Below, in pieces: positions 35,389-48,600 of a stretch of DNA of 64,000 nucleotides (position 1 is its first letter; every line of letters begins with the position of its first letter). Made by a program: the position numbers and the translations under genes. Source of the stretch: Membranipora membranacea (taxonomy: Eukaryota > Bryozoa > Gymnolaemata > Cheilostomatida > Membraniporidae); the NCBI GenBank assembly GCA_914767715.1, contig OU612075.1:14322001-14386000 (forward strand), written 5' to 3'. The notes below the pieces were generated by a model that worked only from the letters and a program-made list of their open reading frames with translations, was not told the DNA's origin and did not search any database.

Positions 35389-36354
35389 TTAGTTTCTTTT
35401 AGGTAATCCAATAGGACTCAAGTCTCCTGAGTCAGCTCGCAATTATCACAACACAACACATGCAGCGACTATCCTTAGTCTTCTGTGCTTATTGTCAATA
35501 TCCAGTAAATCTTCTATTCTGATCACCAGTAAACCTGTGTAACAAATATAAATTGTCAATGTGTCAAGGCCGAAGATGGAAAGTCACACACGTTGTAGGC
35601 CACACAACTATGTATGTGAGATATACACACTTATCTCAATCAAGAACAGCTATACGTCATGATAAAATAAAAGAAACTGTGCTAAAGCTGGTATCAATGG
35701 TCAAATCATGGGATAACATGGTGTGGTGGTCAAATAATCTGATAGGGTAGGTTGTAGTTTTCAAAACAGTGTTATATTTATAACTATTTCCATTTGTTAC
35801 TACATATCTCTGTTGGTGAGCCCAAGCCTACATTTCCTTCAACTTTATTGATATGAGAAGCATTATCCAAAGCTCAAATTGAGCCTAGCTAGCCCACACT
35901 CAAATTGACCCAACAATGAACAAGTGAAGTAAAAGTTTAACCAAAAGACAAGTCCAAAGCAAATCATTTTTATTACAAGACTCAAGTCAAACATGTATCA
36001 AACTCACTCTGTATTGCCTGTTCACCGCTCAGATATATTCCTCATTAACTAGCTGTTGGTGTTGTTAAAGGCAGGCTCATTCATATCAGATTCTCCATCA
36101 GTCTCTGCCTGAACAGGAGGGTAAATATATTCAGTAAAATCAGAAGTCTGGTAGTCAGTAAAGAAATTAGCCAGGTGGATCAATTGCTCCGTTTGTAATA
36201 AGCGGCTGACCTTTTGACATTAATAGGCTCCTCCCAGTTGTTTATAGATTAGATCACGTGAGTACCATGTGACAGCACAAAATGTCAGCCCCCATGTAAA
36301 ACTAGGAAGAATTATAGTTCGAGGAATTTAATTGTGCTTCAATTAGACATTACC
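35389..36354. promoter_or_regulatory. Shared divergent promoter region of the exchange factor and VPS33A
   Basis: The start codons of the two genes point away from each other, 966 bp apart, so both promoters must lie here unless further 5' exons exist. Near the VPS33A end is the E-box TCACGTGA (36254-36261), followed by CATGTGAC. Close to the exchange-factor ATG, TTTAGGTAATCCA is repeated in tandem (about 35374-35411). No clear TATA box is evident to me. Confidence 0.6.
36254..36261. promoter_or_regulatory. TCACGTGA E-box, possible MiT/TFE (CLEAR-type) site upstream of VPS33A
   Basis: The palindromic octamer lies 94 bp upstream of the VPS33A start codon. Vertebrate lysosomal genes are controlled by TFEB/MITF through GTCACGTGAC-like sites, and VPS33A is a lysosomal-fusion gene. 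The octamer also occurs at 24797, 55037 and 61895 in this window, so the match may be chance. Confidence 0.35.
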
Positions 36355-39300
36355 ATGAATTCTGAAACAAACAGAGTCAAACTCTCTTATCTAAAGAACT
36401 ATTACAGAACAGAGCTGTTCTCTTTTCTTGAAGACTGTGAAGGAAACAAGGTAGGCAAGACCAACCAAGGAATAAAACAGTAGAGTCCTCTCTGGTAGAG
36501 TAGTATTTCATGTTGCAGAAGTATATCAGATTTTGAGGAAGCCTTGTTAATCAATGAGGTGTGTGGTACAGTGCAGATATTAACAAGATCCAGAATCCTT
36601 TCCTGTGCATGGCAGGCCAGGATAAAGAATGTTTTTTGAAAACTAGTGTGTGTGTATGTTTGCAGGACAGTCAGGCCAGATAGAACTAGCTATGCATGTG
36701 AAGCAACAAAGCAACATCAATATATCAATAATATATTTACAGACCCTGCAAGCTGTAAATTTTACTCAAATGTTTATTTCAGATAACAATTTGTATAATT
36801 TCTCTTTATAAGGCAGTAATATGGGATGACGAGCTGACTGGCCCAGTTGGCCTTCTATGTGACATGGCAGAACTAAAGGTGAGTTGGCGAAAATTGCTGA
36901 GAGTTGTATTAACTGAACCAGAAAGGTATTTTACAACTTCCTATACAGTCAGCATACAAAATGATGTGATAAAGTAGCCTTAACATTCAGCCCGCCTATT
37001 CGCCAGATTGTACGATCTAGCTAGACAGTAAATGCTGGTAAATTTATGATCATGAACTCTTGGTGAAACATGAATAATGATATGCATCTCAGATGATAAT
37101 TTATTACTTTTATCATACCCACCATCAATTAGCACATTTTCCTCCCATGCTGCCAGTTTGTGTTGATGGAGTAAGATGTTGCCTTTTGACTGCTCCATGT
37201 CTCAAAGCTCTGGTGGATTTTAACATATAGGGTTTTTGAATAAGTTTGAAACTGTTTTTCTTTGGTGTCAGTCAGACAATGCATATTGCAAGCATGTTTT
37301 GCAAAAATGTATAAATGACTTCATCACCATGAATTTGCTGATTTTTTCCACATATATAGGCCAGGGACGTAACGCGCATGTATTCCATGTCAATAGAAGA
37401 GTTACCTATCAACACTATTGACCTCAACTTCCAGCACATTATTTTCCTGGTGCGCCCTGAACTAAGAATCATGGACCGGATTGCTGATTTAGTTGGAAAG
37501 TAAGTATTTGCTAATCTTCTATAAAAGTTCATAAACTGTATCAGCTAGTGGTGTTGTCTCCAATGTCTTGTATTGGTAGACACATAAGGCCTTCACACTG
37601 TAGTGAAATGATGTTTTGGAACCTAATAAGTATTCTAACTCTGATACCTGCAAACACATACGTCCTCTTTATTGAAAAAGTGGTGCACTATCAAAGACGA
37701 TCTTTTATAAATATGGTGTATGTTTTCGCATATCAATACTGCATTTTAGAACTGATGGTATTTTAAATTTTTTCCATTCTGTCTGACACGCTCTTATATG
37801 ATGTGTATTGTCTTCACATTGCATGTTTTGAACGGTTATCAATAAAGTCCATATAATCATCATCATCGCCTGTACCCTAAAATGTTTGAACATTGATTAC
37901 ATTCGTGTTATTGATTATGCTGTGGTCTTGTCGTTCAGAGAGGATCGCTATTCAAGTCGGCATGTGGATAGACAGTTCCACATACTTTTCATGCCTAAGA
38001 ATAGTGAAGCATGCTGCAGGAAACTCAAGGAGCTTAATGTATTTGGTTCTTTCACTCATATAGAAGCATTCGGTGCTAACCTGTTACCGCTCGACACTGA
38101 TCTTCTCACGTTGAACAATCCTCGCTGTATAAAGGTGAGATACTGACTATGGTTTACATATTAAAGTTTGGTCTCCACTTTGTTTTCAAAGATAGGATAT
38201 ACTTACTAGAATGCACTTACACATACATCCTGCAAGGTGATTGCAAGAGAAACTCCCTCTGTCTACCTATCTAACTTGGAGTTTACCCCTCTTTTTCATT
38301 AGGAAGATAACTCTGAGATTTATTTGGTCTGCTTCATTTTATTGTTTTACAGGAGTGTTTTATGGACATGGATTTTTCTTGTATGCATGATGTCGCAAGC
38401 TCTATAATGACAATACAGGAAACATATGGAGTGATCCCTAATATTTACAGCAAAGGAGAATGTTCAAAGGTAGGAGATTCACAAGTCGATATAGACAATT
38501 ATTTATAAACACCATATGATAACATTATCCTTTTTGTTGAGACTATTTGTATCTGATTTCATGGCTGTATTGCAGTAGTTTTTTTCATAGGCTCAATATA
38601 CATAAATAGTACAAATAAATTATGACCAAGTTAGACCGACCGAGTCATTAAATAATCCTTTGCTCACAGAGTGTATATTGATTTTTACCACACCCTGTTG
38701 ACAATAGTGACATGGTCGTTGCAGCCCGATGTTTATAGAGAGGTTACAGTAGGGATTTGGTTATTTATATTTGTAACTATTTTAGGAAAATCTGCAAGGA
38801 AAATACCCATCGATTACATTGTTACAGATATATAGTATTAGTAATCAACAACAATAAGATTATAGTGTTGTATATTTTATGCAGAGAGTATTAAATATGA
38901 TGGTGAGAATGAGACGGGAGAAGTCGGGTACAGAAGAGCAGATAACTCCACAGATAGATAATCTTGTACTTATAGATCGTACTGTAGACTTACTAACACC
39001 TTTCCTGTCACAGCTCACTTATGAGGGATTCATCGATGAACTTTTCAGTATTGAAAACAGTAAGTACTATTTTCAGAGGTGTTCAGGTGGTCTTCATAGA
39101 CATACAAATAATGATGTCATTTAATGTCTATCATTTAGTAAACACATAACCGCTGTATCAAACTTCCTATTTCGTGTAAAACTGAGTTGGAATGTATTTC
39201 TTAGACTTTAGGTTGAAACTTTAATCTCATAAATAAGACCACCTTGATGCCAGGAGATGGAGAAAGCGAGGTAAATGTTGTGACTTGGGAAAGCTTTCAA

Positions 39301-42300
39301 CATTTTGCTCATTTATGTATTTATGGAGCTATTAAATTTTGCTTGATTTTACTGAGAAAATTATTAGTTTGTTAAGTTAAACATCTATATAGAGGCATAC
39401 ATACACATACTTGATTTACTAACGAAATGCAAGACATATTATAAGCTATGAACTTTAGTTTTCCTCTACCACCGGTGTTTTATGCTAATCAGCCAAGCCA
39501 ACTTATGATTCCACTATCACTTTCTGCCATGACATATATATGTAGATATAATCCGAGTACCTGCTGATCGCTTACCCTCAGCCACTGAGCAGTCTACCTC
39601 ATCAGATCCTAACGAGACTAAGAAAGTCAACCTGACATCTAACGATCAGCTGTATGGTGAACTCAGAGATAAGAACTTCAACGCTGTCGGTCCTATACTC
39701 AGTCAGCGAGCTAAGGCTGTCTCTGCTAAATATGATGTGAGTTCTCCGACCTGGTATAATGATACATCAAGGGATTAGTAATTACTTTTTGAATTGGGAT
39801 GAAATGATGATCCCGCCCAAAAGATGTATATATTCATATGCCCTTCACTGTTGCAAGTAGCGTAGCCTAGATGAGTAAATTTTCTCTAAAGCTTAGTTTT
39901 GTTAGCATCATTTTCGATAGCTGATGTAGTGAGGATAAATAAATGCTTGCTTGCCGCAAATTTGGCTGTTTCAAGCATGTAAGAGAAAAACCACCTGCTA
40001 AAATTTAACACCTCTAGGGTAATTTCTAAAAGGAAAAATTAACTTTCTGTCAGATCCCAGTCTCAGTTCAGTGCCCAGTGTGGAATATAAACTTTTTAAT
40101 TTTGATGTTGTTTGTTATTTTTTAAACAGGAAAGAAACCATGCCAAGACAATCGGAGAATTAAAGCAGTTTGTTGCGCAATTGCCAGGAATGCAGAATGA
40201 ACGCCAGTCCATCACAACCAGTCAGTTACCATGTCATAGTCTCACATAAGTGTCATGTAAAAACAAACCAACACTTGTTATGATGACTGATGAGAATTAG
40301 CTGACTTTCCTTTACCAATCATGACAGTAACGGACATATGGAAATCAGGAATGAAATCAAGATCTTTCTATCATGTTTCACTTTGATAGCTAAACATTTA
40401 TAGCGTGCGATTATTCTATCATGGAATCATGCTTCTCTTCCATCAACCTGCCAAAAGCGGATCTCAAAAAATTAAAACCTGAGCTTATAGTTTAATTGAC
40501 TAAAAATCACCTGAGGGTTTTTATGAGTTATATTTATGTAATAAAATGATTTAAATTATAGATACTGCAATAGCACAAATGATAAAAGAACACATCGCTA
40601 CAGAGCCTTTCAAAGATGGTCTCACATGTCAGCAAGGTAATGAAATACACCCATTGTAAAAATCTATCGGAATGAAAATTAGAAATAATTCAGTGATAAT
40701 CTTTAATCATTTTGACTTTCATTTCACCTGAAAAACGAGAACGCACATAAGGAAAAATATGTCGAATCGTAGGTCACCACTTGGGCTATTTTTAGTCTTC
40801 ATCACCACGCTTTAGCCTCCCTTTTAAATTAACATACTAAAAAAGTATTTATTGAGAAATTCAACTTTTTACACACATATCGTCTTAGTCATGACTTTCC
40901 ATCCTGCCCAGTAACCTTTGTGAGATGAGCAGACCCTTCACTCACACATAGAGCTAAGACAACATATAGGATGATTCTCATGCTTATTTTCCTGTTGTTC
41001 AATATGTACTAAAGTATTTCTGTTACGTGGCCAACCATTGACATTATTGTTTCACAGCCACCTAGCGTTGCTGTCACACAATATCATCATTGATGTGATA
41101 TTTAGTGTTGCTGTTATTTTTAGAGTTGCGCAGTGGTTTAGATGTAGACAAACCCAACGTTTATATTGATGATTGTATCAGCAAGATGGAACCCATCAAT
41201 AAGGTAGGCAAACATAACTGGAATGAACTAGTGCTGAAACAACCGAGCTAATGAATTATAAACCCATAAAACACTCTAACTAAAAAAAACCATTTAATTT
41301 GTATAATTATTTGATTATTATCCGGAACTAAATCCTGGCTGATTTGATACTTTAGTGTCCTATTCAGTGACATCAGATACACGCTTAGTAAAGAAAATGA
41401 AAGCATTTCCTGCTTTTGTTTATTTATCTCCACCGCGTTATAACGCCAGCTAGAGAACACGACAAACATGTATGAGATGATTACATGCCATCAGTCATGT
41501 CTCATCATATCCTTGTGTTATTTCAACTGTTGCTTCATATGGCCTAACAAACACCCCTTCACCTATAGACAGCTGTAACCCATCACTGGATCCTATGTAG
41601 CCTTATCTTTCCTCCTTGTTATGGGGTAGGTCAGGGAGGGTGGTATCCTACCTAACCTACCTGCTAGAAATGATATGGCCATTGAAAGTACCTGCGTCCT
41701 GGATATGTAGTTCATGTCATTAATTTGAAGATATTTCCTGGTGGACAGACATAGCTGACTGCCAATGACCAGCAGTTGTTGTGCTGTGCAGCTTAATTGG
41801 TGGTGTCTCCAAATATAACATGCTAAAAATATCATAAAAAATTTCGATTATTCAGATTGTCATGATGAATGGAGGAAAGTTATTTGAAATAATAAAAGGA
41901 CACTTGACATGATGTTTTTCACTTGTAAGAGCTATATAAAGCTCAGGAAATAATTTATCATTTTCTTTTTATGTTTGCTTTGGCAGGTTTTACGACTGAT
42001 GGCTGTTCAGTCTTACTGTAATAATGGACTCAAACCACAGGTTCTGCAATTTTACAAAACTGCCATCGTTCAGGTAAGTAGACCTATCTCTACTTCATGA
42101 AATGGATGATCATTGATTCTGTTGGTTTCACGAGCATTCATACTATTTGTTATAATATAACTGAGGGGTGGTCCTGTCCTATACTGTGGAGAACCAAAGA
42201 GAAAAAGCAAAGTATCAAGATCGACTGATTGACCTTACTGGGTGTTACTTTAGATACTCATCTTTAAGTAAAACCTATATCCGGAGTTACCATATTATTT

Positions 42301-45037
42301 TGTGAGTTTTGAGGCTAATATATGAATTTCTGTTATTTCTTTATTTGTCCACAGTCCATTCACCCTATGTGAGTTGTGATTTGAGATATCAATAGCACTG
42401 GTCGAAGCATATTTCAATTTATGGTACCATCTTTATGTCCTGCTCCCAAAATAGCCATCCTCTTGCCTAATTTCAGTGCAACAACTTGTTATACCATGTC
42501 ACGAGGTCATCAGGCTAAGACTGGTTTGGGAAGTTTTCTTTTTTTTGGTTTCTTCATAAACTCAATTTTTGCCCTGGCTCTCTCCATCTTGCTGTCTGAA
42601 GATAGGGTGTGATACGTTATCATAGGTTTTGTGCACAGAAGTGAACAGTCCACACCCTGTTCCCGAGCTATATGCATAACACATAAAGCTTGCTGGGTGA
42701 TAGTCAATATAAATAGCCAAAGGATGTTTATCCACACTTTGGTCTGGATCGTTCATCATGCAATCCCTGAGCACATGTATAGGTACGTGTGACTATGTAG
42801 CATGGTCGGGTTATGATGACGTTATTGATTTTTTTATTCGTGTTCAGAGTCCGGATATTAGTTTTTTTGCCTCATGTGAGAAACTACCTATAGTTCTTTG
42901 GGTAGTGCAAAGTAGCATCATAAATGGTGATCTAGATAGGATGATCAACAGGAACAGTGGTTATAACCATATAATAATAATAATAATATGAAACCATATG
43001 ACAATTATACTTGGAACCGATAAAATGTTTTAACAAAAACTGGTACTTTAGTACTAGATTTTACCTTTTGATCTTTTAATTTATTAGCTATCTTTGATAT
43101 TGTTGCACAGTTCCTCAATGAAGACAGAAGACAAGGTGTTTTGTCTTCTAGAACATGCTATACAGAGAATTCTCTAGATAGCAGTTTCCCAAATATGATA
43201 CCACTGTACATAACACTTTATATGTGCGAATCTTATAAATATAAAAAAATGTATCGATTTATACCATTCCGCATTGATGAAGAATTGATACTTTGTTTCA
43301 CAGGTCTATGGATTCCAGAGCCTCTTATTACTGAACAATATGGAGAAAGCTGGATTTATCAAAGTTCAAGGACAGTATTCCAAAGTTTACTCCACACTAC
43401 GTAAAAATCTTAACTTACTTGTTGAAGATATTAATGAACAGGTAAATAACCACTCTCCTCGACTTTTCTCTCTAAATTCATTTTTCTTCTTTCTGAGATA
43501 TAATTACGTCATCGTGCAGAATTGTATGGCAAAAACATGCCAATTTATAGCGTCCTGTTATTTTCCTCTATCATTCAAACCATCAAGTTAATTGATAACT
43601 GCGATCTATATTTTTGGACTTTATTCTATTTTTTGCACACCCACCACCAAATTCTCTCTGTTTTTACCATGATAATGTCTGAATGGGTATTCCTTCAGGC
43701 CCCAGAAGATGTATTGTATTATCAGAGAAGACAATCTATGAAATCTATGGCTGTTTAGCAATAATTTGCACTGTGGCTGGTTTATAAAAAAATGCAGCCT
43801 CATGACATGTCTGTAATGTTGTGGTATTGTAGAACCCAGCTGATATAGCCTATGTGTACAGTGGTTATGCTCCCATCAGTGTTAGAATTATACAGAACGC
43901 TATCAAACCAGGCTGGACTACTATAATGAATAGCCTACAGCTCCTTCCCGGGGAAACTATCACAGAGGTCCAACAGCTTCCTGATGGTGTGAGAAAACGA
44001 AGTAAGTTGTTGTGTTTTTTACTGTATAGTTGTTTGCTAGCTGGAGTTATGAACTGAATTTTGATTTAAGACTGCCGATGGAAACATAATATGTGAAGAT
44101 GGCATTAATGGGCGGCTTGAAAAAGTACATGAACCGGCATCCCAGACAGCAAACCGCTCTAATCCAGTCGACCTTTGTCATGTTTTGATGTTGATCGATG
44201 AGTTGCCGGCAAATTTTATAATTTAAATAAGTTTTGTTGTTCACAACAGCAGTTACGAAACAATGATTTTCACATTTTCTCAGCCTCGCCCTGTCTGCAG
44301 TTTTCACATTTTCACATAACAACCTCCCATTTCTCTCATTACCCCTATTATTTTCACACGTTAGGAGTATGTGGTCCCATTTATTCTTGAGCATTCTATC
44401 CAGTGCAAATTTTTCCCAGGTGCATGATGTATATGAAAATCTGATGCGTTGGGGATTGACTTCAAAACATGTTTTGAGCTGCTCAGAAGAAATGGACTCA
44501 TATTATTTTGATTTAAAAAAGACATCACAATTCTCAACAACTTGAAATGTAGATCAAGTTTAATCTAATTTGCCCCCAATCAAATTGTATTGGTGAGCTG
44601 AAGGCTAATGGGCTTTGCCTTTTGCCAGTCGCTCAAGCTAAAGCTCAAATGAGGACAAATCGGATCATACCTTAAGTATGCTGGTTGTCAAATTCTTTTT
44701 CTTTCTCAATTTAGTACTTTAAATTGAGTCATATACTTGATGAGAAAAACATCTCATCTCTAAATAGCCACATTCGGGGTACTTCTTCGAATTCTCGAAT
44801 TATTTCCTTGTATTTATATTTACAGGAGGTTCGATAACATCTGGTAACTCAACCACTAGTATACAGGCAGATCGTAAGGTTACCCTTGTATATTTTCTGG
44901 GCGGAGTCACATATGCAGAGATAGCAGCTCTCAGATTCTTACAGCAGGAGGATCACCCTACAGACTATATTATAGCCACTACACACATCACTAATGGTGA
45001 CTCTCTAATAGAGAGCATCAATCCTGATTATATGTAA
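36355..45037 (+). CDS. VPS33A: VPS33A, Sec1/Munc18-family subunit of HOPS/CORVET, complete, 14 exons, 610 aa
   Basis: This SM protein clasps SNARE bundles and drives endosome, lysosome and autophagosome fusion within the class C Vps core. Exons: 36355-36450, 36813-36878, 37360-37499, 37939-38134, 38353-38469, 38885-39059, 39546-39736, 40130-40220, 40562-40636, 41124-41203, 41987-42073, 43304-43441, 43833-44001, 44826-45037 (1833 nt, phases kept). Diagnostic stretches along the protein are [65 protein letters not shown] and [19 protein letters not shown]. These match VPS33A more closely than VPS33B: the [15 protein letters not shown] block and the LTYEG-IDE stretch are VPS33A-like. Human VPS33A is 596 aa, so the length is normal. 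A poorly conserved insert, rich in Ser/Thr/Asn (residues about 270-285), sits where human VPS33A has a Lys/Gly-rich loop. Confidence 0.97.
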
Positions 45038-45645
45038 ATTTTAGTTTATTAGCCTCCTAGAAGATTTCACAAGTTTTTTTTCAAATTGTCATCCCAGTAT
45101 CTCGGGAAAAGTCCCTGGTCTTCATTTATTTCCAGAGTAAAATTTCAAATTAGCAGTCAGCTGATAGTGTGTCAGTGAGAGCCAATGCTGAGGTACGATC
45201 ACCTGTCCATGCTTGTCAGCATCTAGGAATACCGGAGCTGGCTATACTTGACTGATTAATTGGTCAATTATCCATTTCACAAAATTAAAAAAGTTTTATT
45301 GCAAATAATGTGCTGGCCCGATTTCATTGCTATACATCAAATATTCAATGATAAAGTAAAATAATATTGTTCAGGTGCAAAAAAAAGGTAATATATAAGT
45401 GCAGATTTCAATTGATACTAAGTATGGCAAAATAAACAAAGAATTGGTGACCAGATACTAACAGTTGACTAGTCTCAGTTCTCGCCAGGGGGAGGAGACG
45501 GCGTATATCTCTCCTTACTGATTGGGAAGATTAAATAAACTATTCCTTAACTTTTTTGCGTAGAGATCATCTCAAATAAACAAATAATGATCTATGTATA
45601 AAAAAAACTTATCAATTCCCAATGGCTCTCAGAATGTCATGGTAA
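45038..45645. other. Convergent 3' region of VPS33A and the KCTD3-like gene
   Basis: The two stop codons are 608 bp apart. AATAAA signals for VPS33A occur near 45430 and 45535. Signals on the opposite strand (TTTATT read on plus) occur near 45294, 45128 and 45046. If the outer ones are used, the two 3'UTRs overlap in antisense. There is no coding exon here. Confidence 0.5.
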
Positions 45646-48600
45646 TTATAATCCTTGATTGTTGATTTGTTGAACACTTTTATAGAGGAGACTGTTTTTA
45701 GAGTTAGATAGACCTCTAATAAGACTAGGTGAGGGACTAACACTGGGAGTCGTGTGTCGAGAGCTACTTATATCACAGAAATCTAACATTGATAGCAGGT
45801 CATTAGGGGTGGGTCCACCAGGCGCCTCGCCCACTGTCTCCTGTTTGTTATACAGATCTAAGGCCGTTGTGAGGTCCCACACTTGAAGACTACCATTAGT
45901 ATGACCAGTAAAGAGGTACCTGAGAATAACAAAAGACAGAAAATGTCACAAGGAGCAAGAACAGCTCTGTTATACTGCTTTCCATATCCACAGCTTGTAA
46001 TAGAAATTTCTGGATTGACTAAAGGAGAATACTTTTGGTTATAAAGCAATTAATTATTAAAGTGCAACCAAGGTTTCAAACAACTTCTCATTGATGGCCA
46101 TTGATTAATAGCAGATTGCACCTTCTGCATGGGGAAAAAGCCAAAATATAATTCGGATGATTATTCAGCCAGAATTCTTGTGAACCATTTCTTCCATCAG
46201 GCACTCAAACTCAGCTAAAAGAGAATACCACATAGCAGTTTCCTGTTCCTGTTATTATTTAGCCTGTGCTCTATCATTATTACAGCAAAGTCTTGGAACC
46301 TCCCCTAAACTGAAGTGTTACCCAGCTTAGAGTCAGCAACTACTTTGAGTTTTGCATCGCGTAATGCACAAAGCTGATGCTGCCCAGCACATTATTTGCT
46401 ACCCATTAATGCATTGCTGCGAAACCTTGGTTGCCCTTTAAGTGTCCATAAAACTAGATGTCCACAAATCTGCATTTATTGTGTATTGTTAGCTAGCTTA
46501 TATATCGGGGTGCAATGGTGTTAATTCATTCAGAGATAGACATTTAAAAAATCAGCCACCGGGCCAGGACAGTAAATGGCAGTAGGCAGTGTAACCCTGG
46601 CACCTCTGAAGGACAGAACAACAAAGCCTACCAACACTGCTTAAAGGGCAACCAAGGTTTCGCAGCAATGCATTAATGGGTAGCAAATAATGTGCTTGGC
46701 AGCATCAGCTTTGTGCATTACGCGATGCAAAACTCAATATAGATGCTGACTCTAAGCTTGGTAACACTTCAGTTTAGGGGAGGTTCCAAGACTTTGTTGT
46801 AATAATTATAGAGCACAGGCTAAATAATAACAGGAACAGGAAACTGCTATGTGGTATTCTCTTTTAGCTGAGTTTGAGTACCTGATGGAAGAAATGTTTC
46901 ACAAGAATTCTGGCTGAATAATCATCCGAATTATATTTTGTCTTTTTCCCCATGCAGAAGGTGCAATCTGCTATTAATCAATGGCCATCAATGAGAACTT
47001 GTTTGAAACCTTGGTTGCCCTTTTAAGATCTGCTCTGAGACACGAGTCACTCTGCACTGTAGCAACATGGCCACAGATCAGCCCAATCGACCAATTAACA
47101 TTTTGCCTAAAGAATCTAACTTATTCCTAGTACACTTGGATTAGTCCAAACGGTACGATGCGAAGATAATCGACATGAACTGATCGGTTGCACATGAGTA
47201 CAGTGAAGCCTACCTTCGTGGTCTGGAGCCCATTCTACTTGAGCCCTCACAGTCATGAACACAGAAGGATGTTATTTCACTACCATCGCTTGACTTTATA
47301 ATACATATATTACTTCCTGTCGCTGCCAGCCTGATGTACAGCTTGTCTGTCTCAGGTACGACCTTCTGTACAAATATCTGCTGGTCATCACTGGCATCTC
47401 CAAACGGTCCGATGTGATTACCTACAGAAAAGAGGTACTGTATTAACAAAGCAAGGTGGTAACAGTGACATATTCTATACCATTGATATAATTGATATGA
47501 ATATATATCAGTGCTCTACACAATCATGAGAAATGGCACTCTTCCTTCAACTAAACCCCCATGGATAGATTTGGAAAACAAATCAAATGTAGACATACAC
47601 TCTTACCTGTTCTATTATTGATGCCAGTGAAACGAAATATTCCAAACGGTTCTTTTGTAACATTTCAACTTTGTAATTCCCATATGCAAAAGAATGTGAC
47701 AAACAAGCCAAGTCGGAGCCTATTTAATAACTAAACATTTATCACGGCCATCACTAACTAAAGTACATTTTAGTTGGCCTCTTACCAATTTCTCTCCTCA
47801 AAATCATTTTGGACACAACATCCCCCACTGCACTAGTCAGACCCATACAAATTTTTTTGTTCCAGCCAGTTGTGCTACATAATACTACCATCAGAACTGC
47901 TCATCATTAAAAACCCATGCAGACAAATCAATTGCCTTGTTTTGCACTTTTATTTTCGCATTTCGCACTTTCTGAGTTTATGAGGGGAGGAGATCACACC
48001 ATGATGATTTAAAGTCTACACTGTAAGTAGGCCAAGACAAACACTTTAAAAGATGGTCCAGGTTTCATTAATTTTGCATAAAATACTGATGAGTGTCAAA
48101 TATGTTTTGATATAATGACATCAAGAGTATATCAGAGTTGCCTGCACTTTTAAAAGGAAATTTTACTACTCCTCATTACCAACCAATGTAACAGTTGTCA
48201 CCAAACTTAATTGAATTGGAAACCATCTACATTTTAATTGTGTCAAGTATCCATTGTAAGTCTGTCAACCATCGAAGGCTAGGACACAAAAGCACTCAAA
48301 AAGCTTTTTCCATCCTACATAACAGCTCAACAAATTTTCTTCATGAATTCTCCCCTTTCTAAAACCATCAATAGATCTTGATTGTACACAGAAGAGAATA
48401 AATAAGACCTACCAGCCCTGTAGCTGTTGAGCGGGTCCACATCTTCCAGAGAGAGAAGTTTAAATGAAGCTCTGGGTAGAGGGCCTGGCTGTGTAGATAT
48501 CATACCTCTGAATCTGGTTATACTCCAGGTACGTACATGGTTATAGTCTCCACATACTACAATCAACACAAACAATACCAAATAGTAAATACCTAATACC

